Origin: Thiodiazotropha sp040506975
GTDB taxonomy: Bacteria; Pseudomonadota; Gammaproteobacteria; Chromatiales; Chromatiaceae
DNA: 64,000 nucleotides
Direction of reading: 5' to 3'
Assembly: GCA_965211775.1 (NCBI GenBank)
Contig: OZ242974.1
Location: forward strand, 1,302,001 to 1,366,000
Shown: piece by piece, positions 54,679-63,800 of the stretch
How positions within the stretch are numbered: position 1 is the stretch's first letter
Layout of the letters: each line of letters opens with the position of its first letter
Notes under the pieces: generated by a model
Databases searched by the model: none
What the model was told of the DNA's origin: nothing
Seen by the model: only the letters and a program-made list of their open reading frames with translations
Translations under genes and position numbers: made by a program

Positions 54679-55763
54679 CAGGTTTCGCTTCCTTCGTCGG
54701 CGTAGTTCAGCGGCTGGCCTTTTCTGTCCCGGCCATAGATGCGGGGTTTCAGATAATGGTCGATCAGCGGCGTACAGGCGTTCATCAGCATCACGGCGAA
54801 GGCCACCCCTTCGGGATAACCGGCCCAGGTGCGGATGGCATAGACCAGCAGGCCGCAACCTGCGCCAAACAGAAGCTGCCCCCTGGTGGAGACCGGGGAG
54901 GTGACCAGGTCGGTGGCGATAAAAAAGGCACCAAGGATGGCCGCCCCTGACATCAAGTGAGTCAGTGGGCCCACATAGGCTTCGGGGTTTATCAGATGAA
55001 ACAGGCTTGCCAGCAGCACCAGTGTACCCAGCATGGCCAGGGGGATATGCCAGGTGATGATGCGCTTGTAGAGCAGAAACAGACCACCCAGCAAGATCAA
55101 CAGGGCGGAGGTCTCGCCCAGGCTGCCGGCCACCTGACCCCAGGTCAATTGCCAAAGGGAGTCGGCGCCGGTGCTGGCTTGCTCCAGGCCGATACCGCGG
55201 CCCAGTTCGGTTTTCAGATGACCGAGGGTAGTGGCGCTGCTGACCGCATCGATTCGCTCAGAGCTGCCAAAGGTGATGGCCAGACTGTCGAGAAAACCAG
55301 GGGCCTGGGCGGATAAGAGGGGGGCGGGCGAATAGAACAGGGTCATCTCCAGGGGAAAGGAGATCAGCAGACCGACCCGCGCCACCATGGCTGGATTGAA
55401 GAGGTTCTGGCCGATGCCACCGAACACCTGCTTGCCGATGATGATTGCGAGCAGTGCGCCCACCACGCCGATCCACCAGGGAGCCCAGGGGGGCAGGGTC
55501 ATGGCCAGCAACCAGCCGGTGAGCAGGGCCGAGCCATCCAGCAGATAAGGGCGTACCGGCTTGCTGGCCAGGCGCAGAGAGAAGGCCTCGGCCAGCACAG
55601 CGGCCAACAGCGTGCTGGCGAAGAGAAATATCGCCGGCCAACCGAACTGGTAGAGACCGAACAGGGTGGCGGGCAACAGGGCCAGCATCACCAGTCCCAT
55701 GGTGCGGCTGATGCTCGATCTGGCGTGGGTGTAGGGTCCGGCGACTGGGCTCTCTTCGTTCAT
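54678..55763 (-). CDS. rnfD: Rnf complex subunit D
   Basis: A 361-residue membrane subunit with about nine helices and a covalently bound FMN site in DAVSSATTLGH. The block GKQVFGGIGQNLFNPAMVARV is typical. It overlaps rnfC by four bases (ATGA) and rnfG by one. Confidence 0.95.
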   Translation of the reverse strand: MNEESPVAGPYTHARSSISRTMGLVMLALLPATLFGLYQFGWPAIFLFASTLLAAVLAEAFSLRLASKPVRPYLLDGSALLTGWLLAMTLPPWAPWWIGVVGALLAIIIGKQVFGGIGQNLFNPAMVARVGLLISFPLEMTLFYSPAPLLSAQAPGFLDSLAITFGSSERIDAVSSATTLGHLKTELGRGIGLEQASTGADSLWQLTWGQVAGSLGETSALLILLGGLFLLYKRIITWHIPLAMLGTLVLLASLFHLINPEAYVGPLTHLMSGAAILGAFFIATDLVTSPVSTRGQLLFGAGCGLLVYAIRTWAGYPEGVAFAVMLMNACTPLIDHYLKPRIYGRDRKGQPLNYADEGSET

Positions 55764-57259
55764 ACTTCGGCCCTGGCTGCCGCTTCAGCCTGCTTTTTTT
55801 TCTTGGCTGCCATCTCCTGTTTACGTTTCAGCATCGCCTCGCGCTTGGCCAGTTTGAGTGCCTCCATACGTTCGGTACGCGCCTCCGACAGACGCTTGGT
55901 CTCGCCCTGTTTGTGCTTGGCGCGTTGCCGTGCGGCCAGTTCGCCCTTGGCGAAATTGAAGTATTGCACCAGCGGAATATGGGAGGGGCAGATATAAGAA
56001 CATGAACCGCAGGCAATACAGTCGAGCAGACCCATGCCCACAGAGGCGTCCAACCCGCCGGCCCGGATATTGGCCGCCATCTCCAACGGTACCAATCCGC
56101 AGGGGCAGGCCTGTACGCAACTGGCGCAGCGGATGCAGGGCATCTCCGGCTGAGCCTGGATCTCTTCCGTGGTCAATGCCAGCAGACCGTTGCTGCCCTT
56201 GATCGCAGGTACCCGGGTGCTGGGCAGTGGCTGGCCCATCATGGGGCCGCCGCTGATCAACCGGGCGGGTTCCTGTATGAATCCGCTGCAATAGTCGATC
56301 AGGTGGGAGAGGGGTGTACCCAGGGGCACGCGTAGATTGCGTGGTTGTTTGATAGCCCCACCGGTGACGGTCATCACGCGGGAGATCAAGGGATGACCAT
56401 GGCGCAGGGCGTCATGCACCGCCAGCGCTGTGGCTACATTATGTACCACGACACCGATATCGGCGGTCAGGCCACGGGCCGGGGTTTCCTTGCCGGTGAG
56501 GGTCTGCACCAGGTGTTTCTCTGAGCCCATGGGATAACGGGTCGGCAGGCCGACGACCTCCACAGCGTGCTGGGAGTTCGCGGCATTGCGCATGGCGAAT
56601 TGTGCCTCGGGCTTGTTGTTTTCAATGGCGAACAGAATCCGTTCGACACCCAATGCCCGTGACATCAACAGCACGCCATCGAGTACCGCTGCGGATTGCT
56701 CACGCATAAGGCGGTCGTCACAGGTCAGGTAGGGCTCACATTCGGCGCCATTGACCACCAGGGTGTGGAGCTTATAACGCTTGCGCAGGTCGAGCTTGAC
56801 TGCCGAAGGGAAGGTCGCACCACCCATGCCGACGATGCCGGCCTCAGCGACTCGACGGGCGATTTCGTCAGGCTCCAGGGAGAAAGGCTCCCGCACCGGT
56901 TGAAGGTTGTCGATCCATTCATCTTTCCCATCGGGTTTCAGGGTGATGGTCCTGACCGAGAGGCCGGAGGCGTGGTGGGCCGGATAACCACCGAGCCCCA
57001 TGATGCGTCCTGAGGTGGGAGCGTGTACCGGTGCGGAGATCATACCCTGGCTGCGTGCCAGGAGCTGGCCCTTTTTGACCATCTCGCCGCGATGCAGCAA
57101 GGGTTCCGCCGGTGCGCCAATATGCTGCTGCAGGGGAATGTGCAGCAGCGGTGGCATAGGCAGTTGCTCGATGGCTTGGCTGGCGCTCAAGTGTTTGCGG
57201 TCGTCCGGATGAACCCCGCCACGGATCCTAAAGAGTTTGTAGATGTTTGGCCTGCCCAT
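55760..57259 (-). CDS. rnfC: Rnf complex subunit C
   Basis: A 499-residue peripheral subunit with NADH/FMN and two 4Fe-4S sites. HPDDRKHLSASQAIEQLPMP is the RnfC N-terminus, EPYLTCDDRLM and the GGPMMGQPLP loop belong to the flavin domain, and CIRCASCVQACP with CIACGSCSYICP bind the clusters. The tail (after about 450) is an Ala/Lys/Gln-rich coiled coil of the usual variable type. It is separated from rnfB by 153 bp. Confidence 0.95.
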   Translation of the reverse strand: MGRPNIYKLFRIRGGVHPDDRKHLSASQAIEQLPMPPLLHIPLQQHIGAPAEPLLHRGEMVKKGQLLARSQGMISAPVHAPTSGRIMGLGGYPAHHASGLSVRTITLKPDGKDEWIDNLQPVREPFSLEPDEIARRVAEAGIVGMGGATFPSAVKLDLRKRYKLHTLVVNGAECEPYLTCDDRLMREQSAAVLDGVLLMSRALGVERILFAIENNKPEAQFAMRNAANSQHAVEVVGLPTRYPMGSEKHLVQTLTGKETPARGLTADIGVVVHNVATALAVHDALRHGHPLISRVMTVTGGAIKQPRNLRVPLGTPLSHLIDYCSGFIQEPARLISGGPMMGQPLPSTRVPAIKGSNGLLALTTEEIQAQPEMPCIRCASCVQACPCGLVPLEMAANIRAGGLDASVGMGLLDCIACGSCSYICPSHIPLVQYFNFAKGELAARQRAKHKQGETKRLSEARTERMEALKLAKREAMLKRKQEMAAKKKKQAEAAARAEV

Positions 57260-57412
57260 GATTATCCTAGAATCCTCAGTTGAACACCGTGAAGCGCGCC
57301 CTTCGCTCTGTAACGCTGTTCACTCAACAGTTGAATATCCCAATTGGTAATGAAGTTCATGTTTTTAAAGCGTTAAATTACAGTTAATAGTGGTCAACCG
57401 GGGGGTCTGGGA

Positions 57413-57943
57413 TCATGCCGCCCTGGCCGGTTCGGGCCAGTACCAGGTCTGCAGGGTCGGCTTGACCGTTCGCATCTCGATGCACTCGGTGGGACAGACC
57501 TCATAACATTTTTCACAGCCGGTGCAGGCGTCGGCAAATACCGCATGGATCTGTTTGGGGCCGCCCAGGATGGCGTCGGTGGGACAGCGCTTGAAACATT
57601 TGGTGCAGCCGACGCATAGGTTCTCGTGCACGAAGGCAATAGCGGGCGCTTTCTCCTCCACTTCGGAAAGGTCGACACTGACCCCCAGCTTTTCCGCCAG
57701 CGTCTCGGCCAGCGCCTTCCCGCCGGGAGGACAAAGAGTGACGGAGGCCTCGCCGTTTGCCACTGCCGTGGCGGCTGGAGCGCAGCCTGGGTAGCCGCAC
57801 TGGCCACACTGAGAGCCGGGCAGCAGCTCCTCGATCTCCGCTTCCAGTGGATTACCCTCGACTGCCAGATACTTTGCGGCGACGCCGAGCATGGTTCCCA
57901 TGGAGATACCCAGTAAAGTGAGGACTATAATTGCAGTGATCAT
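57413..57943 (-). CDS. rnfB: Rnf complex subunit B
   Basis: A 176-residue iron-sulfur subunit that accepts electrons from ferredoxin. It has an N-terminal membrane helix, a CGQCGYPGC motif for one cluster and two ferredoxin motifs, CVGCTKCFKRCP and CTGCEKCYEVCP. It starts 13 bp after rnfA. Confidence 0.96.
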   Translation of the reverse strand: MITAIIVLTLLGISMGTMLGVAAKYLAVEGNPLEAEIEELLPGSQCGQCGYPGCAPAATAVANGEASVTLCPPGGKALAETLAEKLGVSVDLSEVEEKAPAIAFVHENLCVGCTKCFKRCPTDAILGGPKQIHAVFADACTGCEKCYEVCPTECIEMRTVKPTLQTWYWPEPARAA

Positions 57944-57956
57944 GCTGTTTTTCTCC

Positions 57957-58544
57957 CTAATGACTCGTCAGTCCGGCGAAACCCATGAAGGCCAGTGACA
58001 TCAATCCGGCCACCACGAAGGCGATGGGTGAGCCGCTGAAGACGGCAGGCACATTGGCCAGCGCCAAGCGTTCGCGCAGGCCGGCGAACATCACCAGCAC
58101 CAAAGTAAATCCGATAGCCGAACCGAAGCCGTAGAGCAGGCTCTCGAAAAAACTGTTCTCCTGTTGTACGTTGAGCAGGGCGACACCCAACACGGCGCAG
58201 TTGGTAGTGATCAATGGCAGGAAGATACCCAATACCTGATAAAGTGCCGGGGAGATTTTACGTACCACCATTTCGGTGAACTGGACTACTACCGCGATGA
58301 CCAGAATGAATGTGAGAATGCGCAGAAATCCCAGGTCTAACGGCATGAGGACATAATGTTCCAGCAACCAGCTGGCAAAGGCGGCGAGGGTCAAGACAAA
58401 GGTAGTGGCCAGACCCATACCCAGGGCGGAGTCGAGCTTGTTCGACACACCCATCAGCGGGCAGAGCCCGAGAAACTTGACCAGCACCACATTGTTGACC
58501 AGGGCGGTGGAGAGAATGATGAGGAAATACTCCATTGAGACCAT
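57957..58544 (-). CDS. rnfA: Rnf complex subunit A
   Basis: A 195-residue membrane subunit with six helices; VNNVVLVKFLGLCPLMGVSNKLDSALGMG includes the conserved Cys, and the protein closely matches RsxA/RnfA throughout. ATG at 58544 or 58535 (three codons later, the usual family start) are both possible. It is the first gene of rnfABCDGEH-modABC and is divergent from nifLA. Confidence 0.96.
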   Translation of the reverse strand: MVSMEYFLIILSTALVNNVVLVKFLGLCPLMGVSNKLDSALGMGLATTFVLTLAAFASWLLEHYVLMPLDLGFLRILTFILVIAVVVQFTEMVVRKISPALYQVLGIFLPLITTNCAVLGVALLNVQQENSFFESLLYGFGSAIGFTLVLVMFAGLRERLALANVPAVFSGSPIAFVVAGLMSLAFMGFAGLTSH

Positions 58545-58571
58545 CTTTTGCCATTTAGATGGATATCAACC

Positions 58572-58587
58572 AACAAGAAATATGCCA
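58572..58587 (-). promoter_or_regulatory. Weak sigma-54-like promoter ahead of rnfA
   Basis: On the minus strand TGGCAT-N5-TTGTT: the -24 GG is present, but the -12 element has GT in place of GC. Position, about 28 bases before rnfA, fits. NifA could activate it from the site at 58777. Confidence 0.4.
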
Positions 58588-58776
58588 AACGGAGTATAGG
58601 TGTTCCCGGGTTGCCCATTGACGGGTCTATGCTGACGCGCTATGACACTGAATTACTGGCTGAATTCACCATGGCCAACGACATGAGACAAGTTGTTCTT
58701 TAACAGGGGGTAAGCAGATGAAGTAGCCGAGTTGTCATAGAATTGTAAGGTTCAATACAGCGCTCGGAACTCGAAT

Positions 58777-58792
58777 TGTCGTATTTGTTACA
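58777..58792. promoter_or_regulatory. NifA upstream activator sequence
   Basis: TGT-N10-ACA, the NifA binding consensus, at 58777-58792. It lies about 60 bp upstream of the nifL -24 element and 190 bp from the rnfA element, so it could serve both directions. The sequence is symmetric. Confidence 0.65.
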
Positions 58793-58844
58793 GATAATTT
58801 TAGTGATCGGTAGTTTACCTGGTTGATTCAAGTCGTTGAAGGTA

Positions 58845-58860
58845 TGGCACGGGTTTTGCA
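58845..58860 (+). promoter_or_regulatory. Sigma-54 promoter of nifLA
   Basis: TGGCAC-GGGTT-TTGCA matches the -24/-12 consensus at all conserved positions. It ends 53 bp before the nifL ATG. Confidence 0.88.
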
Positions 58861-58913
58861 CAATCTTAATTAATTTGGTTGATTGATCTTTAGATTAAGA
58901 GGAAAGGCCGGCA

Positions 58914-60563
58914 ATGATCCAGCGCAAATCCACATCCGCCGATCGCGAGGTGATCGATGCCATCAGCAGCTTTCTTGCATCGCCTCCGAAAGGTACGCCG
59001 GCAGCGATAATCGAGGCGTTCGACGCCCTGGGTACCAAAGAGTTTCTGCCACCAAAACTGTTTCTGGAAACCGTGGAACAGGCGCCGGTTGCCATCTCGA
59101 TCACCGATCCCACTGCTCGAATTCTCTATGTAAATTCCGCATTTGAGCGGCTCACAGGCTATGTGCGTGAGGATATCATCGGCAGCAATCAATCGGTGCT
59201 GTCCAGTCATTCCACGCCGCTCTCCGTTTATCAGGATTTATGGGAGACCATACAGAATCATCGTGTATGGCGAGGTACCCTGATCAATCATCGTAAAGAC
59301 AAGCAAGAGTATCTGGCGGAACTGATTGTATCGCCGGTACTGAATGCTCAGAGGCAGACCACCTACTACCTTGGTATGCACCGGGATATCACCGAGATGC
59401 ACCAACTTGAGCAGCGGCTGAAGTTTCAGAAGGGTTTGTCCGAAGCGGCGATAGATTCGGCACCGATGGTGGTGGCAATGGTCGACGCCGAGCGTAAAGT
59501 GCTGTTTGATAATCATGCCTACAAGGCGTTGTTGGGTGATTTTCGCGGCGTGGAACCGGCCAATCTACTGCTGGATGCGATAGATCAACAGGTCAGCTTT
59601 GAAATTGGTCTGGACGTTCAATCCGGTAAAGGCTTTACCAATATCGATATCCGGCTCGATCCTCCCGGCAGTGCATCGCCCCGCTGGTTCTCCTGCTCCG
59701 GAGTGCGTATCGAAGAGCCTGACGAGACGGCGCAGAATTACTTCAAGCCATCGAACATGTCGCGTTGCTGTTTGCTGCTGATTGCCAATGAGGTAACTGC
59801 GAGCCGGCAACGCATCAATGAGGCGCGGTTGAACATGATTCGTACCAATATGGCCGAGCAGCAGATGGTGCAGACCATGCGTGAAGCGATCTCTGGCACC
59901 ATCTTCAAGCTGCAGGCGCCATTGAATATCATCAAGGCGGCGCTGGCCATGCCGGGCATGAGTGCTGATCAATCCAGCCTTCGCAGTGTATTGCAACAGG
60001 CGCTGGAGAGTGGTGACGAGGCCATGGAGAGCCTGCATGCAGCACTGCCCAATCCTACGCTGGAACAGACTTCCAAGGTGAATATCAACGAGATCATCCA
60101 TGAGGTATTGAAGCTCTCCACCGACAAACTGCTGGCCGCCGGAGTAGTGATCGATTGGCGGCCGGTTGCCGTATTACCACCAGTGACAGGCAGGGCGAAT
60201 GCTTTGCGTGGCCTGTTCAAATATCTCATTGATAACGCCATCCAGGCAGTCAATGAGTTGGGTCAGGATTACCAGGAGATGCGACTTGAGACCCGACTGG
60301 ACAATCAGGAGTTGATGATCGAGATCATGGATAATGGACCGGGTGTACCGGAGATGCGCCGCCTGAAGGTGTTTGAACCCTTTTTCTGCGGTTGGACTAA
60401 TCCCAAGGGACATGCGGGTATGGGACTGACTATGGCGCAGGAAGTGGCGCTCGATCATGGTGGCAGCGTGGAGATCGATGGTGATTTTTATGGCGGTTGT
60501 CGGGTTTTAGTCAGATTGCCTGTCAATGGTGCGGGAGGAGAGTCACGCCATGCATTTACCTGA
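58914..60563 (+). CDS. nifL: Nitrogen fixation negative regulator NifL
   Basis: NifL is a flavin-containing redox and nitrogen sensor that inhibits NifA. The 549-residue protein has a PAS1 domain (about 45-160: QAPVAISITDPTARILYVN, ERLTGYVREDIIG), a second PAS-like domain (175-300), a central helical region and a C-terminal GHKL ATP-binding domain (LIDNAIQAVNELGQD, MIEIMDNGPGVP, GHAGMGLTMAQ). Instead of a clear phospho-acceptor His, the central region lacks the usual motif, as in NifL. AGAGGAAAGG precedes ATG 58914. The end overlaps nifA by 14 bases. Confidence 0.93.
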   Translation: MIQRKSTSADREVIDAISSFLASPPKGTPAAIIEAFDALGTKEFLPPKLFLETVEQAPVAISITDPTARILYVNSAFERLTGYVREDIIGSNQSVLSSHSTPLSVYQDLWETIQNHRVWRGTLINHRKDKQEYLAELIVSPVLNAQRQTTYYLGMHRDITEMHQLEQRLKFQKGLSEAAIDSAPMVVAMVDAERKVLFDNHAYKALLGDFRGVEPANLLLDAIDQQVSFEIGLDVQSGKGFTNIDIRLDPPGSASPRWFSCSGVRIEEPDETAQNYFKPSNMSRCCLLLIANEVTASRQRINEARLNMIRTNMAEQQMVQTMREAISGTIFKLQAPLNIIKAALAMPGMSADQSSLRSVLQQALESGDEAMESLHAALPNPTLEQTSKVNINEIIHEVLKLSTDKLLAAGVVIDWRPVAVLPPVTGRANALRGLFKYLIDNAIQAVNELGQDYQEMRLETRLDNQELMIEIMDNGPGVPEMRRLKVFEPFFCGWTNPKGHAGMGLTMAQEVALDHGGSVEIDGDFYGGCRVLVRLPVNGAGGESRHAFT

Positions 60564-62112
60564 CGACCACATGAGTGGGGGAATGGATAGCCGGCACGGC
60601 TCCGTGATGGAGGTCGAGCTTGAGAGTCTCTATCGGGTTGGTCAGATCCTCAGCCGTTCTCTCGATTTTCGTGAAACCCTGAGCGAAGTATTAAAGACAC
60701 TGAACGATATAGGCAAAATGGGTCACGGCATGATCAGCCTGTTGGATGAGCATAGCGGTGATCTGCTGGTGACTGCCTTGCATGAAAACCCCTCTCCGTC
60801 CAACAGCGTCCGTTACAAAGCGGGAGAAGGAGTGGTCGGCGTGATCATGGAGAGTGGAGAACCTTTGGTGATCCGGCGTATTCTGGACGAGGATCGCTTT
60901 CTTGACCGGCTGGGTGTCTACGACCTTGATCTGCCCTTCATCGGGGTGCCTATACCCATCGGTGATCACACGGCTGGCGTGCTGGCCGCCCAGCCATTGG
61001 GTAACCCCGGTGCTCTGATCAGACACCAACGGTTCCTGCAGATGGTGGCCAACCTGATTGGTCAGAGCGTACGTCTGGCGAAAAAGGTCGAAGACGAACA
61101 GCGGGCGTTGAAGCGTGAACGTGATTCCCTGCGGCGGGAGGTACGTGGTGAACATGGTTTTTCCAATATGATGGGCCATAACCGCAGCATGCGGATGGTG
61201 TTCGATCAGGTACGCCAGGTCGCGAAATGGAATACCACTGTCTTGGTGCGCGGCGAGTCAGGCACCGGCAAGGAGTTGATTGCCAATGCGATTCATTATA
61301 ATTCACCTCGTGCCAACGGGCCCTTCATCAAATTGAATTGCGCCGCCTTGCCGGATACCTTGCTGGAATCTGAACTCTTCGGTCATGAAAAAGGCGCCTT
61401 TACTGGCGCGGTCAGTCAGCGCAAGGGGCGCTTCGAGCAGGCCCATGCCGGCACTATCTTTCTCGATGAGATTGGTGAGATCAGTCCCGCCTTTCAGGCC
61501 AAGCTGCTGCGCGTCCTGCAGGAGGGGGAGTTTGAACGGGTTGGTGGGATCAAGACCCAGGTGGTTGATGTGAGAGTTGTGGCGGCGACCAACAAAGACC
61601 TGGAATCCGAGGTGCAGGAGGGTAGCTTTCGTGAGGACCTCTACTACCGGCTCAATGTGATGCCGATCCACATGCCGCCTCTGCGTGAAAGAACGGAAGA
61701 CATTCCCGACCTGGCGCACTTTCTGGTAGGTAAGATCGCAAAGAGTCAGGGGCGTGAACTGGTGATCGAAGACAACGCCCTAGGCCTGCTGATGCGTTAC
61801 GACTGGCCCGGTAATGTACGGGAACTGGAGAATTGCCTGGAACGCGCAGCGGTCATGAGCGAAGAGGGCAGGATCGACCGGCATGCGATCAACCTCACCG
61901 GGCTGCAGAGCAGTGCGCCTTCCAGTGTATCCGGCAGCAGTGTCAGTAACGTGGATATCGACGACCCGGACCTGGACGAGCGGGAACGGGTCATTGCCGC
62001 CCTGGAACAGGCCGGCTGGGTACAGGCCAAGGCCGCTCGTTTGCTTGGTATGACGCCGCGCCAGATCGGTTACCGCATACAGACATTGAACATCAAAGTC
62101 CGACAGATTTGA
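60550..62112 (+). CDS. nifA: Nif-specific transcriptional activator NifA
   Basis: A 520-residue sigma-54 activator of nif genes. The N-terminal GAF domain (about 15-165), AAA+ domain with GESGTGKE (Walker A), GAFTGA (the sigma-54 contact loop) and IFLDEIGEI (Walker B), and C-terminal Fis-type HTH (AAARLLGM-like: AKAARLLGMTPRQIGYRI) are complete. The linker before the HTH lacks the Cys-x4-Cys motif of oxygen-sensing NifA, consistent with control by NifL. ATG 60550 has GGGAGGAG nine bases upstream. Confidence 0.95.
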   Translation: MHLPDDHMSGGMDSRHGSVMEVELESLYRVGQILSRSLDFRETLSEVLKTLNDIGKMGHGMISLLDEHSGDLLVTALHENPSPSNSVRYKAGEGVVGVIMESGEPLVIRRILDEDRFLDRLGVYDLDLPFIGVPIPIGDHTAGVLAAQPLGNPGALIRHQRFLQMVANLIGQSVRLAKKVEDEQRALKRERDSLRREVRGEHGFSNMMGHNRSMRMVFDQVRQVAKWNTTVLVRGESGTGKELIANAIHYNSPRANGPFIKLNCAALPDTLLESELFGHEKGAFTGAVSQRKGRFEQAHAGTIFLDEIGEISPAFQAKLLRVLQEGEFERVGGIKTQVVDVRVVAATNKDLESEVQEGSFREDLYYRLNVMPIHMPPLRERTEDIPDLAHFLVGKIAKSQGRELVIEDNALGLLMRYDWPGNVRELENCLERAAVMSEEGRIDRHAINLTGLQSSAPSSVSGSSVSNVDIDDPDLDERERVIAALEQAGWVQAKAARLLGMTPRQIGYRIQTLNIKVRQI

Positions 62113-62155
62113 TGGATAACGTGAAGATCGTCTGTCGCTGAGTACTTGGCTCTAA

Positions 62156-63723
62156 CCCGCATGTTTCATCCGTTTTTAAATTTAGCCGGTGATATGGCCA
62201 AGCTTGGATGGTTTGCCCTCACTGGGAACCAAACCTCTATCAAGCCCTGATTTTCCACCCTCCGGGCAGACTCCCCCTTACCCCCATTGTTGATCAACGT
62301 GCCGGGGCAGCACTCTGCCGGGCTATCCCGGCTTGAGTCGTGCCGCCACCTGGAAAAACAGCGCCTGATAGGGATAGGTGCTGGAGAGCAGGAAGCGGAT
62401 CCGTCGCGTGTTGCGAATGATGACCGCCCCGATCTTGAACAGTTTGAGCCGGATCGTGGTCATCTGTGCACGCGCCAGTTCCGTGCCCTTCAGCGTGAGG
62501 CGCCGGATGGCCTCCATCAGCACATAGGCCAGACTGGACAGCAGTAGACGAAACTGATTGGCCCACCAGTAATGCGCGCTGGTGCGATCGGCGAACAGCC
62601 CCAGTTGCTGCTCCTTGATTCGGTTCTCCATGTCACCACGGGCGCAGTAGAGGTCATCGTAAAGGCGCTGTTTGTCGCCGGCCAGGTTGGTGACGATGAA
62701 GCGTGGATTTGGCCCCTTGTCGGTGACCTCCAGTTTGGCGATCACCTTGCGACGCGTCTTCCAGGTGCTGGCGGCATAGTGAAACTGAAAGAATTCCCGC
62801 ATCTTCATGCCGGTTCGCTTCGCCAGTTCCTCAACCCACTGCATGGGCTCACGGATACACCGCAGCAAGGCGTCATTCTTGGCGATGCCCACGATATAGC
62901 CCACAGCGTTGCGCTCGCACCAGCTGAGCATGTGGTGACGGCAAAAGCCGCTATCGCCCCGAAAGATGATACGCACTTCAGGCCAAGCCCGGCGCAGGCG
63001 TTTGACCAACAGCGCCAGAATCGCCCAGGCATGCTTGGGCGCATCGATCCGGCTGGGCCGCAGATAACTCACCAGCAGTTGATCGCCACAAAAGACATAC
63101 AGGGGCAGGAAGCAGTAGTGATCGTAGTAGCCGTGAAAGAAGCGGCCTTCCTGGCGGCCATGCACCGGATCATCCGTGGCGTCGAAATCCAGGATCAGCT
63201 CATCGGGTGGTGCATCATATGAGGCAATGAACTGCTCGAGCAGTAGGTTGTGGACATCAACGGCAACCCGGCGATCGACCCGGTTCTCCAGCCGACAAAG
63301 TGTCGACTGGCTGCCCAGTACCTCCTCGCGTTCGATCGAGCTCTGTAGGGCCGGGTCGGTGCGTAGTGTCTGATGGTCGTTCAGATCTTCATAACCCAGG
63401 CAGAGCCCATAGACTCGCTGGCGCAACAGGCTCAACTGGCTGTGTTCAATATAGCGGGGATCTCGCGGGTCGGGGATGACCGCATCAACCGCCTCGAGCA
63501 ATCCCAGACGCCTGTCGATCTCACGCAGCAGCAACACGCCGCCGTCCGAGGTGATATCGCCACCGGAAAACTCGGCTTGAACCTTACGGCGTTTTAGGGC
63601 TGGAAAATCAAAGGCAGTCTGGGTACAGTTTGTCACAGGCAAAATCCTTTCGATTACAGTGTAAGCAACTGAATTATATCGAAGTATCAGGATTTTGCCT
63701 TTTTAATGCGTGAAATATTGGGG
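62156..63723 (-). mobile_element. IS1380-family element, copy C
   Basis: 1568 bp with a 4-bp duplication CTAA (62152-62155, 63724-63727), starting 43 bp after nifA. Confidence 0.93.
62323..63636 (-). CDS. IS1380-family transposase, copy C
   Basis: Intact 437-residue transposase from GTG 63636, differing from copies A and B by Thr for Ala in RRLTLKG. Confidence 0.93.
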   Translation of the reverse strand: MTNCTQTAFDFPALKRRKVQAEFSGGDITSDGGVLLLREIDRRLGLLEAVDAVIPDPRDPRYIEHSQLSLLRQRVYGLCLGYEDLNDHQTLRTDPALQSSIEREEVLGSQSTLCRLENRVDRRVAVDVHNLLLEQFIASYDAPPDELILDFDATDDPVHGRQEGRFFHGYYDHYCFLPLYVFCGDQLLVSYLRPSRIDAPKHAWAILALLVKRLRRAWPEVRIIFRGDSGFCRHHMLSWCERNAVGYIVGIAKNDALLRCIREPMQWVEELAKRTGMKMREFFQFHYAASTWKTRRKVIAKLEVTDKGPNPRFIVTNLAGDKQRLYDDLYCARGDMENRIKEQQLGLFADRTSAHYWWANQFRLLLSSLAYVLMEAIRRLTLKGTELARAQMTTIRLKLFKIGAVIIRNTRRIRFLLSSTYPYQALFFQVAARLKPG

Positions 63724-63800
63724 CTAAATGTGGGTGTTTTAATCGTGACTGACCAGATCGTTTGTGCACGAATAGCTGATTCTCTACCCAACACTCCTGA

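Noticed and set aside
54679..55155. N-terminal extension of rnfG across rnfD
   Set aside because: Residues in this stretch are the rnfD gene read in another frame; the family start is at 54678.
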